NCBI GenBank assembly: GCA_012961565.1
Contig: DTZC01000056.1
Coordinates: 1 to 11,109, forward strand
Direction of reading: 5' to 3'
Length of the DNA stretch: 11,109 bases
From: Dehalococcoidia bacterium
GTDB lineage: Bacteria; Chloroflexota; Dehalococcoidia; GIF9; UBA5629
Shown: one piece after another, positions 1 to 6,715 of the stretch
How positions within the stretch are numbered: position 1 is the stretch's first letter
How the letters are laid out: every line of letters begins with the position of its first letter
Notes under the pieces: generated by a model
What the model saw: the letters and a program-made list of their open reading frames with translations, nothing else
Told to the model about the DNA's origin: nothing
Database searches by the model: none
Made by a program: the position numbers and the translations under genes

Positions 1-13
1 CAGACCCTCCTAA

Positions 14-369
14 CCTTATCTGTCCAATCATAGGGGTGCAATCCAAACTCCGTCTAAGCTCGAGAACCAGGATATTAGAAATATTAAGCTCATCGGAGGT
101 AATGCCTATGATTTGCCGTTCGAAGACGGTTGCCTGAATGTGGTGAACATGGTCACCGTACTTCAAGAGATATCGGATAGAAATAGAGCTCTGCAGGAGA
201 TAAAGCGGGTGTTGAAGCTAGACGGATTTTTTGTTGTATCGGAGTTGTTTCCTGACCCCGATTATCCCTGGAAGTCGACTCCGATTAAGCTGGCTACGGA
301 AGCCGATTCCGTGGTAAATGAAGTTTAGGGAACTTCTTCAATTACACTGCCAGGTTCAAGAGACTATAA
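14..369 (+). pseudogene. SAM-dependent methyltransferase (UbiE/class I type), 3' half, frameshifted
   Basis: The frame open from 14 to 328 encodes the second half of a class I (Rossmann) methyltransferase. It has an acidic-loop segment reading GNAYDLPFEDG, then a strand ending MVTVLQEI, then a helix and strand reading RALQEIKRVLK and GFFVVSE. Frame 2 stops at 326-328, but the next frame continues from about 328 with GNFFNYTARFKRL and stops at 367-369. That is the expected C-terminus of this family, so one base has probably been lost in the T-run around 324-326. No glycine-rich SAM motif I is seen upstream, and a stop at 11-13 closes the frame. The protein as encoded would lack its SAM-binding N-terminus, although the gene may also begin before the window. 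Either a decayed gene or a sequencing deletion would explain the break. The substrate is unknown. Confidence 0.6.
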
Positions 370-431
370 GTGCTGTGCTTGTCTTTCGTTATTATGCTGC
401 ACCACCGGGCATCGAAAAGTAATTCTTGGAC

Positions 432-449
432 ATGCTACAATAGGTAGCC
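432..449 (+). promoter_or_regulatory. Extended -10 promoter for yggS-proC
   Basis: TGCTACAAT at 433-441 is an extended -10 element (TGn plus TACAAT). No good -35 hexamer lies 16-18 bp upstream, which is usual for extended -10 promoters. The expected transcription start is near 447-449, almost at the GTG codon at 451. Confidence 0.45.
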
Positions 450-450
450 G

Positions 451-1119
451 GTGAATATTGAGAGAAACATTCAAGAAGTAAATAGCCGCATTGCTCGGGC
501 CTGTGAGCGGAGCCGTAGGTTGCCCAGCGAGATAACGCTGGTGGCGGTTACTAAAGAGGTCGATATTTCAGCGATAAGGGCTGCCTTTGACTGTGGGCTG
601 AAGCATTTTGGCGAGAACAGAGTCCAGGAAGCTGAGAGCAAGATAACACAGCTTTTGGATATTAGACCCGGGGTCACGTGGCACATGGTGGGGCATCTGC
701 AAAGTAACAAGGCTAAGAGAGCGGTGGACTTGTTTGATATAATCCATAGTGTCGATTCGGTCAAGCTGGCTGAGGTCTTGAGCCGGCGAACGGAAGCCCT
801 CCTGTCTGTTTTACTTCAAGTCAACGTTTCCGGGGAAGCGACCAAGAGCGGTTTCTCCGTCACTGAGATTGGTCGAGCGTCTCAGGATATAAAACGATTG
901 TCTAACCTGAAAGTGCTCGGGCTGATGACCATTGCCCCGCTGGTGGCTGACCCTGAGGAAGTCCGTCCTGTGTTCAGAAGGTTGCGGGAACTTCGTGATT
1001 CTCTAGGGCTGGAGCATCTGTCTATGGGGATGACCGATGATTTTGAGGTAGCGATTGAGGAAGGAGCGACCATAGTCAGGATTGGTCGGGCTATTTTTGG
1101 TGAGAGGAGGCAGCAATGA
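451..1119 (+). CDS. yggS: YggS/PROSC family PLP homeostasis protein
   Basis: This is a pyridoxal-5'-phosphate-binding protein of the YggS/PLPBP family. Members have an alanine-racemase-like TIM barrel without known enzymatic activity and buffer free PLP in the cytoplasm. The PLP lysine is expected at K35 in the VAVTK motif. The family signature WHMVGHLQSNK is present, and the phosphate-binding segment near the C-terminus reads SMGMTDDF followed by GATIVRIGRAIFG. The length of 222 aa is normal. GTG at 451 is the only sensible start because an in-frame TAG lies at 445-447. The Shine-Dalgarno is weak (AGG at 442-444). The gene ends with a 4-bp ATGA overlap with proC, a pairing common in bacteria and consistent with the role of YggS in PLP and amino acid metabolism. 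Confidence 0.95.
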   Translation: MNIERNIQEVNSRIARACERSRRLPSEITLVAVTKEVDISAIRAAFDCGLKHFGENRVQEAESKITQLLDIRPGVTWHMVGHLQSNKAKRAVDLFDIIHSVDSVKLAEVLSRRTEALLSVLLQVNVSGEATKSGFSVTEIGRASQDIKRLSNLKVLGLMTIAPLVADPEEVRPVFRRLRELRDSLGLEHLSMGMTDDFEVAIEEGATIVRIGRAIFGERRQQ

Positions 1120-1928
1120 GAGTGTGCTTTATCGGTGGTGGCGTCATGGGGGAAGCCATGGTCAAGAGCTTGCTGACCAAAGGGAAGGTCAAAGAGGGGG
1201 ATATCGTTGTCAGCGATGTCAGCAAGTCCCGCCGAGAACTATTAAAGGAGAAGTACGGTGTAGAGGTTATGGACAGCAACCGAGCAGCAGCGGAGAAAGC
1301 TGATATTGTGGTGCTGGCGGTAAAGCCACAAGAGTTAGGCACGGTATTAGCTGACTTGAAAGGGTTATCAGCCCAGCAGCTTGTGCTCTCTATAGTGGCT
1401 GGGGCTACTCTGGGGGCTATATGTCAAGGGTTAAGCCATTCTCGCGTGGTTAGAGCGATGCCCAATATGCCAGCTCAAATCGGGGAGGGGGTGACGATGT
1501 GGACGGCTATGGACGAGTTGGATCAAAAGCACAAGGAAATGGCGCGTCTAGTCTTAGGTGCGCTGGGTGATGAAATCTATGTGGGCAATGAAAAATATAT
1601 AGATATGGCGACCGCGCTCAGCGGCAGCGGTCCAGCTTATGTTTTTCTGATTATTGAGGCACTTGTTGATGCCGGTGTACACATAGGTTTACCTCGTGAT
1701 ATTGCTGAGAGGCTGGTGGTAAAGACGGTGCTGGGCTCAGCTTGGGCCGTGGAGGTGACAGGTAAACATCCAGCTGAACTGAGGAATATGGTGACATCAC
1801 CTGGGGGGACAACGACTGAGGGGTTGCTACAACTCGAAGCAGGAGGATTGCGTTCTTTGCTCCTTAAGGCTGTCATAGCTGCCTATACCAAGGCTAAAGC
1901 TCTAGCTACTGGCCAGAATAAACCGTAG
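1116..1928 (+). CDS. proC: Pyrroline-5-carboxylate reductase
   Basis: ProC reduces 1-pyrroline-5-carboxylate to L-proline with NAD(P)H, the last step of proline synthesis, in the cytoplasm. The N-terminal Rossmann fold starts at once with the dinucleotide motif FIGGGVMG (residues 5-12). RAMPNMPA (113-120) and ALSGSGPAY (167-175) are typical of the family. The P5CR signature MVTSPGGTTTEGL (225-237) lies in the helical dimerisation domain. The length of 270 aa is normal. The ATG overlaps the yggS stop (ATGA), and a strong AGGAGG at 1105-1110 sits 5 nt upstream, so the two genes are translationally coupled. Nothing looks truncated. Confidence 0.96.
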   Translation: MRVCFIGGGVMGEAMVKSLLTKGKVKEGDIVVSDVSKSRRELLKEKYGVEVMDSNRAAAEKADIVVLAVKPQELGTVLADLKGLSAQQLVLSIVAGATLGAICQGLSHSRVVRAMPNMPAQIGEGVTMWTAMDELDQKHKEMARLVLGALGDEIYVGNEKYIDMATALSGSGPAYVFLIIEALVDAGVHIGLPRDIAERLVVKTVLGSAWAVEVTGKHPAELRNMVTSPGGTTTEGLLQLEAGGLRSLLLKAVIAAYTKAKALATGQNKP

Positions 1929-1995
1929 TTTGTGTGGATGGTCAGAAACGTTTTTGGTGAGAAAATACTTATGCATTTCTTTTTGAAGGGTGAAA

Positions 1996-2805
1996 ATGGA
2001 TGACCTGCTGACTAGGCAAGGAAATAAATGCAAGCTTGACCTAGAGTGGGATGATAGAGGTGTGGTGCCTGAGGTAGTTTATCCTGATGTGGAATTCTTG
2101 TTTCGCAGGATGAACGAGGTTACGCTGAAGAGCGTGGATGCTAAAGCAGGAGAGGGCATACTGGATGTCGGTTGTGGTAGAGGTATTGACGGAGTGGAAA
2201 TGGCTAAATGTGGAGCGATAGTTATCGGTCTTGAACCATCAATAGTGATGATAGCCCATGCCAACAATCATATAGCTGCAAACGGGCAGAAGCTGAGTCT
2301 AGTCCGTGGTGTAGGAGAACATCTGCCATTCCGGGCCAAATCCTTGGACAAGGTTGTGTGTAAAGGGGCTCTGGACCATTTTATCGACCCTGCAAAGGTC
2401 ATGAGCCAGATGGCTGCTGTACTCAAGGCCGAAGGCAGAGCGATAATAGCCGTAGCTAATTTTGCCAGTCTCGGATTCAGGTTGGGGAGGATGGTGTGGT
2501 GGCTGAGGAAGAAGTTGGGTTTTAAAGATACACAGAGGAGAATGCCGTGGGAAGTGCCCTCAGACCACACCTGCAAATTTGACTATTCGTTTTTCTTGTG
2601 TCTTACCAACAGGTACTTTCAGGTGGAACAAGTAACTGGAGTGTCACTATTTTTTGGCTTTCCTTGGTGGGGGCTGTGTCTGTCCAAATGCCCCCGGGGG
2701 GCAGCTCTTGCCGTATTAAATTTATTGGACAAGGTGGCATCCAAGCTTCCCATGCTCAGCGACATTGTTGTGATTAAGTGTAAGCCGAAGCCGGAACAGT
2801 CATGA
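1996..2805 (+). CDS. Class I SAM-dependent methyltransferase, substrate unknown
   Basis: A class I methyltransferase domain covers about residues 50-155. SAM motif I is ILDVGCGRG (55-63), the acidic residue ending strand 2 is E80 in GLEPS, and a motif resembling GEHLPF (107-112) precedes strand 4. The C-terminal 110 residues are basic and aromatic-rich (MVWWLRKK, GFPWWGLCLSKC) and may dock to a membrane or a hydrophobic substrate. That role is inference. I chose ATG 1996 (269 aa) over GTG 1990 because the likely Shine-Dalgarno GAAGGG (1985-1990) sits 5 nt before the ATG and would overlap the GTG. The gene follows proC after a 67-bp gap and faces the next methyltransferase. The substrate cannot be named from sequence. 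Confidence 0.85.
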   Translation: MDDLLTRQGNKCKLDLEWDDRGVVPEVVYPDVEFLFRRMNEVTLKSVDAKAGEGILDVGCGRGIDGVEMAKCGAIVIGLEPSIVMIAHANNHIAANGQKLSLVRGVGEHLPFRAKSLDKVVCKGALDHFIDPAKVMSQMAAVLKAEGRAIIAVANFASLGFRLGRMVWWLRKKLGFKDTQRRMPWEVPSDHTCKFDYSFFLCLTNRYFQVEQVTGVSLFFGFPWWGLCLSKCPRGAALAVLNLLDKVASKLPMLSDIVVIKCKPKPEQS

Positions 2806-2830
2806 TAAGAAATTCGCTAGTTATGGCACT

Positions 2831-3568
2831 CTAGGGTGGACTCTTGAATTGTGCTTGTCTTGGGGTCTTGCGAGCATAAAGGACAAGACTTTTGGAGAAG
2901 AAGTTATTGAGGAAGCTGTCAAGTAGTTGTATGGGCTTACTTCTTTTGTGTATATCCCACACTAAGAATTTGTAATAAAGCAATGGAATTAGGGCTTTAT
3001 CATTATTCACCCCGAAGAAACACCGGCATATCCAGTAAAAAGAGTGCAAGGCATGTTTGCGTCGGACTGCATAAATATGTAACCTGTTTTGCTGCAGCTT
3101 GGAGATAACCTCCCTGGCTTTATATACTCTAACATGACCTCCAGGTTTGTCGTGGTAGTCTCTGGCTAGTTTCCAACAAAGGGTTTCAGTTAGATATGAG
3201 GGCACGCTGACCGCCAAGATACCATCGTCTTTCAACACCCTCACCAATTCCCTGATAGCCAGAATGTCATCAGAGATATGCTCTAAGACTTCAGAACAGA
3301 TGACTTTGTCGAAGGAGTCCTCTTTGAAAGGAAGGCACAGAATGTCACCCTTGATAATAATCCAGTTTCCCCTAGTTTCGCCTCGTTCTTTGAGGAGATA
3401 CAGGGCATAATGTACCTTTTTCAGACTGACCTCATCGATGTCTAAAGCATAAACCAAACAATTATTTCGCTTGCATGCTTCCCAACTGTGTCTACCTTCG
3501 CCACAACCAACATCCAGTATCCGCTCACCATCTCTGATATCCAAGAGGTCGTAGTCAATAGTAAGCAC
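2831..3568 (-). CDS. Class I SAM-dependent methyltransferase (methyltransferase 11-like), substrate unknown
   Basis: The protein of 245 aa has a compact N-terminal Rossmann domain. Motif I is ILDVGCGEG (17-25), the acidic SAM-ribose contact is in ALDID (D43), GD is at 74-75 and SEVLEH is at 92-97. These fit the Methyltransf_11 pattern. A conserved-looking GGHVRVY follows at about 143-149. The C-terminal part (170-235) is aromatic and basic. The GTG start at 3568 is supported by AAAGGG about 8 nt upstream on the minus strand and by the short N-terminus before motif I, typical of this group. It ends 25 bp from the opposing methyltransferase with no clear hairpin terminator between them. It is not closely similar to its convergent neighbour outside the common fold, so a recent tandem duplication is unlikely. 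Substrate unknown. Confidence 0.85.
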   Translation of the reverse strand: MLTIDYDLLDIRDGERILDVGCGEGRHSWEACKRNNCLVYALDIDEVSLKKVHYALYLLKERGETRGNWIIIKGDILCLPFKEDSFDKVICSEVLEHISDDILAIRELVRVLKDDGILAVSVPSYLTETLCWKLARDYHDKPGGHVRVYKAREVISKLQQNRLHIYAVRRKHALHSFYWICRCFFGVNNDKALIPLLYYKFLVWDIHKRSKPIQLLDSFLNNFFSKSLVLYARKTPRQAQFKSPP

Positions 3569-3768
3569 TCATATTGCCCTTTGTTTACCTTTGTCCCCGG
3601 CTTCCGTGGCGATGGTTCATACAGTCAACATTAGCTGTCGAATGCAGGAAGAACCATCTCAAGGTTCTCTCCCTCACTGAGGTTGTTTGTTGCCACCTCT
3701 TGAAGTAGGGAAATAACCGCTATTTGAATGCGAGTATCAACCCGGTGCTAGCTAAACGTTGCTGCTGG
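3569..3768 (-). other. Intergenic leader region with possible alternative hairpins
   Basis: This is a 200-bp gap between the ferredoxin stop and the methyltransferase start, both on the minus strand. A weak promoter is possible: TTGATA (3740-3735) and GTTATT (3717-3712) spaced 17 bp. Downstream, AGAACC (3668-3663) can pair with GGTTCT (3655-3650) across a 7-nt loop. The overlapping GATGGTTC (3658-3651) can instead pair with GAACCATC (3618-3611). There is no T-run after either hairpin, so no clear intrinsic terminator. I see no convincing gene here. Confidence 0.3.
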
Positions 3769-4035
3769 TTATGTGACCTCTGGAGTCTTGCCTGGGTTAA
3801 GCTTCTTCCACTTTTCCAGTAGCTGTTCGCGGGTTTCCTTATGCTCTGGGTCCGGAACACAGCAGTCCACAGGGCACACTTCAGCACATTTAGGTGATTC
3901 AAACCAGCCGACACATTCGGTGCACTTGGCAGGGTCAATCTCGTAAATAGATTCCCCCTCTTTGATGGCTTGGTTTTTGCATTCCGGCTCGCAGGCGCCA
4001 CAGTTGATACACTCATCAGTGATTTTGTAAGCCAT
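3769..4035 (-). CDS. 2[4Fe-4S] ferredoxin, Allochromatium vinosum (Alvin) type
   Basis: This is a small cytoplasmic low-potential electron carrier of 88 aa. It has CxxCxxCxxxC at C9, C12, C15 and C19, and a second motif at C38, C41, C50 and C54, with eight residues between the second and third cysteines. That insertion, a CPVDC continuation (C54 to C58) and a charged C-terminal helix define the Alvin-type ferredoxins. In those, one cluster is bound by C9/C12/C15/C54 and the other by C19/C38/C41/C50. C58 matches the extra non-ligand cysteine of the family, and C59 beside it is an addition. A strong AAGGAGG lies 9 nt before the ATG. It follows coaD by 64 bp on the same strand and is probably co-transcribed. 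It could supply electrons to the nearby NuoEFG-less complex I, which is inference. Confidence 0.93.
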   Translation of the reverse strand: MAYKITDECINCGACEPECKNQAIKEGESIYEIDPAKCTECVGWFESPKCAEVCPVDCCVPDPEHKETREQLLEKWKKLNPGKTPEVT

Positions 4036-4099
4036 TTCTTAAAACCTCCTTAAGCTTTCATTTTGACTAGCCGGTATTCCTGGTAGTCATGTTGCCTTC

Positions 4100-4615
4100 T
4101 TAAGGCGTGCTTACTTTAGGAGTAGGGTGACAAAGTTGTGAAGCGAACTTCTTTCTCAAAGCGTCAGCAACGTGGTCTGGTACCATATTCTGGAGGCAGC
4201 CACCGAGTTGGGCTACTTCCTTAAGCAGGCTGGAGCTGAGGAATTGGAATTCCAAGCTTGCCATTAGGCAGACCAGTTCGATATCAGGTGCCAGCTTCTT
4301 GTTCATCATCGCCATCTCGAATTCCCGTTCGAAGTCAGAACTCATCCTCAGCCCCCGAACCATGACTTTAGCTCCTACTTGTTTGGCGAAGTCAACGGTG
4401 AGACCGCTGTAGGACTGCGCTTGAACGTTCCCAAGATGAGCCACTGCTTGTCGAGCCATCTGCACTCTTTCCTCGGTGGTGAAGAGAAGCTGCTTTTCAG
4501 GTCTGTCGTAGACTCCAACGATTACCTCCTCAAACATTGCTGAAGCGCGCTTGATGATGTCGAGGTGTCCATGCGTAATGGGGTCGAAACTGCCAGGATA
4601 AATAGCTGTGGTCAA
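4100..4615 (-). CDS. coaD: Phosphopantetheine adenylyltransferase
   Basis: CoaD transfers AMP from ATP to 4'-phosphopantetheine, giving dephospho-CoA, the fourth step of coenzyme A synthesis. The nucleotidyltransferase signature YPGSFDPITHGH (residues 6-17) carries the catalytic HxGH. RGLR (87-90) is the conserved substrate loop, and the SSS-LLKEVA segment (127-135) forms the ATP site. The residues before it read EFQFLSSS where EYSFxSSS is more usual, a mild change. The length of 171 aa is slightly above the common 160, owing to a C-terminal tail. The TTG start at 4615 is well supported by AAGGAGG 7 nt upstream and lies just 3 nt after the rsmD stop, so the two genes are coupled. The rsmD-coaD order is widely conserved. 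Confidence 0.95.
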   Translation of the reverse strand: MTTAIYPGSFDPITHGHLDIIKRASAMFEEVIVGVYDRPEKQLLFTTEERVQMARQAVAHLGNVQAQSYSGLTVDFAKQVGAKVMVRGLRMSSDFEREFEMAMMNKKLAPDIELVCLMASLEFQFLSSSLLKEVAQLGGCLQNMVPDHVADALRKKFASQLCHPTPKVSTP

Positions 4616-4618
4616 GAC

Positions 4619-5203
4619 CTAACCTCCTTCATTTGCTGAGAAGCCTCGATTTTCTGCAACCCGTTTTTCAAATATGGTGATTCGAGTGTCGCCGTATCGT
4701 CTCTCCTTTACCAGGATAAGCCCGTCATAGTTATTCTGGAGTGGCAGACGCGAAGAGTGAGAAACTACAACCAGGGACTCATCCCCGATGATTGTTGAGC
4801 TAGCAAGTTGTACCAGCAAATGGTTTAAGGACGTGTCGGCATAAGGTGGGTCTGCAAATATCACGTCGTATTTATTTGCCAGAAAAGTGAGGGCTTTAGA
4901 TACGCTACAGCAGTAGACGTGGGCTCTTCCAGAAAACCCGATCTTATCCAGGTTTTGTTTAATGATGGCACAACATCTGTGTTCCTGGTCTACGAAATCA
5001 ACCCACTCGGCGTTGCGGCTGAGGGCTTCGATGCCGAGGGCACCACTGCCGGCGAACAAATCAAGCCCACATGACCAGTTAGTGGTGAGAGAAGCCAGCA
5101 TGGAGAAGATAGCTTCCCTGGTTCGCTCAGTTGTGGGACGAACCAACCGGTTCTTGGGAACTTTTAGGTGTTGTCCTTTGGCTATGCCACCTGTAATGCG
5201 CAT
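4619..5203 (-). CDS. rsmD: 16S rRNA (guanine(966)-N2)-methyltransferase RsmD
   Basis: RsmD methylates G966 of 16S rRNA using SAM during 30S assembly. The protein begins MRITGG like other RsmD proteins. It has RPTTERTREAIFSML (22-36), SAM motif I DLFAGSGALGIEA (48-60) and the N-methyltransferase motif DPPY (118-121). The length of 194 aa is normal. A longer frame reaches an ATG at 5224, but that codon is only one base past a perfect TATAAT (5231-5226) and would lie upstream of the transcription start. ATG 5203 has AGGA about 9 nt before it and fits the family N-terminus. It is the first gene of a probable rsmD-coaD-ferredoxin unit, divergent from nuoA. Confidence 0.94.
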   Translation of the reverse strand: MRITGGIAKGQHLKVPKNRLVRPTTERTREAIFSMLASLTTNWSCGLDLFAGSGALGIEALSRNAEWVDFVDQEHRCCAIIKQNLDKIGFSGRAHVYCCSVSKALTFLANKYDVIFADPPYADTSLNHLLVQLASSTIIGDESLVVVSHSSRLPLQNNYDGLILVKERRYGDTRITIFEKRVAENRGFSANEGG

Positions 5204-5225
5204 TGCCGGAATCCTAACAGCCATT

Positions 5226-5253
5226 ATTATACATTGACTGATTCTATAGTCAA
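5226..5253 (-). promoter_or_regulatory. Sigma-70-type promoter for rsmD-coaD
   Basis: On the minus strand, TTGACT (5253-5248) and TATAAT (5231-5226) are separated by 16 bp, a near-consensus housekeeping promoter. The predicted start is near 5219, giving a leader of about 16 nt before the rsmD ATG at 5203. Confidence 0.8.
5234..5253. repeat. Inverted repeat TTGACT-N8-AGTCAA in the rsmD/nuoA divergent region
   Basis: Perfect 6-bp arms (5234-5239 and 5248-5253) flank an 8-bp spacer. One arm is the rsmD -35 element. This could be an operator shared by both directions or a chance match. Confidence 0.35.
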
Positions 5254-5256
5254 GCT

Positions 5257-5286
5257 TTGCCCTTTCTTTTGCCAGTATGCTATACT
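5257..5286 (+). promoter_or_regulatory. Candidate promoter of the nuo operon
   Basis: TTGCCC (5257-5262) and TATACT (5281-5286) are 18 bp apart, and TG at 5278-5279 makes an extended -10 (TGCTATACT). This resembles the TGCTACAAT element before yggS. The predicted start is near 5293, downstream of the ATG at 5277. Confidence 0.55.
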
Positions 5287-5324
5287 TGCGGGCGACGTTT
5301 TTTGTGATAGGGGGGCCTGACTAC

Positions 5325-5696
5325 TTGCTAGCAGACTTTGGTTACATCGGGATACTCCTTATCATAGCTGTCCTGTTCACTGTCAGCACTTTGCTTCTGC
5401 CACTGACCCTTGCCCTTTTTGGTATTGTTCCCAAGAAAAGCAACCCGACCAAGGTCTCCACTTATGAATGTGGTATGGAGACCATAGGCAAGACCTGGGT
5501 CCAGTTCAACTTCCGCTATTACTTCTTTGCTATTCTCTTCGTTGCCTTCGATGTCTTGACTGTGTTCTTGTATCCCTGGGCGGTTAATCTCAAGGGACTA
5601 GGTGTTTATGGTTTGGCTGTAATAGTCGTCTTCTTTGCCATTCTTATGGTGGGATATGTCTACGCTTGGTTTAAAGGGGCTCTGGAATGGAAATAG
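5325..5696 (+). CDS. nuoA: NADH-quinone oxidoreductase (complex I) subunit A
   Basis: NuoA is a small three-helix membrane subunit at the junction of the quinone tunnel and the proton-pumping arm. Helix 1 is about residues 7-33, followed by the conserved loop with [10 protein letters not shown] (46-55), helix 2 (66-88) and helix 3 (92-115). I chose TTG 5325 (123 aa). The longer frame from ATG 5277 begins inside the likely -10 element, whereas TTG 5325 has a GGGGGG Shine-Dalgarno 9 nt upstream and gives the usual family length and N-terminus. GTG 5304 is an alternative. The usual FDxE motif of helix 2 reads FDVL here (D76 kept, L78 in place of Glu). The gene overlaps nuoB by 10 bp and opens the operon. 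Confidence 0.9.
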   Translation: MLADFGYIGILLIIAVLFTVSTLLLPLTLALFGIVPKKSNPTKVSTYECGMETIGKTWVQFNFRYYFFAILFVAFDVLTVFLYPWAVNLKGLGVYGLAVIVVFFAILMVGYVYAWFKGALEWK

Positions 5697-6277
5697 AGAG
5701 GTATCAAATTTCAGTTCCCAGCGATGTTGATATTGCTGAGGGTTTGAAGATTAATTCGCTAATCGAGGCTTCACAGCAGCCGATAGCTGACCCTGACAAG
5801 TGGCTTGATGAAGAGCTCAAGCGCAATGTTCTGGTGACAACGGTCGACTATGTACTCGATTGGGCACGGTCACGCTCAATATTTCCCCTTATGTTTGGCT
5901 TGGCTTGCTGTGCCTTTGAGATGATTGGCTCGGCCACCTCACGTTTTGATATAGCCCGCTTTGGTATGGATATCTTTCGCTGGTCACCGCGACAGGCCGA
6001 CTTGATGATTGTTGCAGGAACTTTGACCTGGAAGATGGCACCGGCTGTGAAAATGGTTTATGAGCAGATGGCTGAACCTAAGTGGGTGATCGCTATGGGT
6101 GCTTGCGCCATCAGTGGTGGCACTTTTAGAGAGTCTTATAGTGTTGTTCCGGGAATTAATCGCATAATCCCGGTTGATGTCTATGTGCCAGGATGCCCAC
6201 CCCGTCCTGAAGGACTAATTCACGGGATAAGAAAAATACACGAGAAAATTATGAGGGAAAGCATAAAGCGGACATGA
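5687..6277 (+). CDS. nuoB: Complex I subunit B (cluster N2 subunit)
   Basis: NuoB (PSST) binds the terminal [4Fe-4S] cluster N2 that reduces quinone, at the membrane-facing end of the peripheral arm. The four N2 ligands are visible: the tandem cysteines C74-C75 in ACCAFEM, C140 in MGACAISGG and C170 in VPGCPPRPE. The length of 196 aa includes a variable N-terminal 45 residues and falls in the family range. The start at 5687 lies inside the end of nuoA (10-bp overlap), with AAAGGGG shortly before it. The stop overlaps nuoC in an ATGA. All residues needed for N2 are intact, so the complex should be competent to reduce quinone. Confidence 0.97.
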   Translation: MEIERYQISVPSDVDIAEGLKINSLIEASQQPIADPDKWLDEELKRNVLVTTVDYVLDWARSRSIFPLMFGLACCAFEMIGSATSRFDIARFGMDIFRWSPRQADLMIVAGTLTWKMAPAVKMVYEQMAEPKWVIAMGACAISGGTFRESYSVVPGINRIIPVDVYVPGCPPRPEGLIHGIRKIHEKIMRESIKRT

Positions 6278-6714
6278 CTGCAGCTTTAAGTGGTGAAGAG
6301 ATAGCCCACAGGATAGCAGATAAGTTCCCTGACTCGGTTATCATTGCTGACGAGATGTCTGTTGTTATTCACAGTCGGTCTCTTTATCAGGTGGCAGAGT
6401 TTTTGAAGAACACACCAGGTCTTGATTTTGATTACCTTACTAATCTTGCGGCTGTTGACTATCTGGACTATTTCGAGGTTGTCTATCACCTAGTCTCGTT
6501 AAAGCACAACCATAGTCTGGTCTTGAAGACGAGGTGCTATGACCGAGATAAGCCTGTAGTGCCTTCGGTAGTGAGTTTATGGCGGGCGGCTGATTTTCAA
6601 GAAAGAGAAGCTTACGACCTGATGGGGATTGTTTTTCAAGGACACCCCAATTTGAAACGTCTGTTGCTCTGGGAAGGGTTTGTTGGGCATCCATTGCGAA
6701 GGGATTATCTGTAA
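6274..6714 (+). CDS. nuoC: Complex I subunit C (30 kDa subunit)
   Basis: NuoC is the structural 30-kDa subunit of the quinone module and packs against NuoD. The C-terminal half carries the family signature: [22 protein letters not shown] in two parts (ERExYDLMGI and HPNLKRLLL), ending GHPLRRDYL. At 146 aa it is a minimal form that stops right after RRDYL, without the C-terminal extension of many homologues and unfused to nuoD (E. coli has a NuoCD fusion). It starts at the ATG of an ATGA overlap with nuoB and ends 1 nt before nuoD. Its own Shine-Dalgarno is weak, so translational coupling to nuoB is likely. Confidence 0.95.
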   Translation: MTAALSGEEIAHRIADKFPDSVIIADEMSVVIHSRSLYQVAEFLKNTPGLDFDYLTNLAAVDYLDYFEVVYHLVSLKHNHSLVLKTRCYDRDKPVVPSVVSLWRAADFQEREAYDLMGIVFQGHPNLKRLLLWEGFVGHPLRRDYL

Positions 6715-6715
6715 T

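Noticed and set aside
3720..4016. 98-codon minus-strand frame overlapping the ferredoxin
   Set aside because: It is a shifted-frame shadow of the Alvin-type ferredoxin, which has all eight ligand cysteines in the other frame.
4094..4106. GCCTT-CTT-AAGGC hairpin at the coaD stop as a terminator
   Set aside because: The 5-bp stem is not followed by a U-run on either strand. It sits over the coaD stop codon, and the ferredoxin gene just downstream has its own strong Shine-Dalgarno but no clear promoter.
5204..5224. ATG 5224 as the rsmD start
   Set aside because: It is one base beyond TATAAT on the minus strand, so it would be upstream of the transcript. RsmD proteins begin at MRITGG-like sequence.
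5277..5324. ATG 5277 as the nuoA start
   Set aside because: It lies inside the extended -10 element (TGCTATACT). The resulting N-terminal extension does not match NuoA, while TTG 5325 has a good GGGGGG Shine-Dalgarno.
6680..6715. TTG or other start at 6680 for nuoD
   Set aside because: It would overlap the conserved C-terminus of nuoC, and its 12 extra residues look unrelated to NuoD. ATG 6716 gives the family start.
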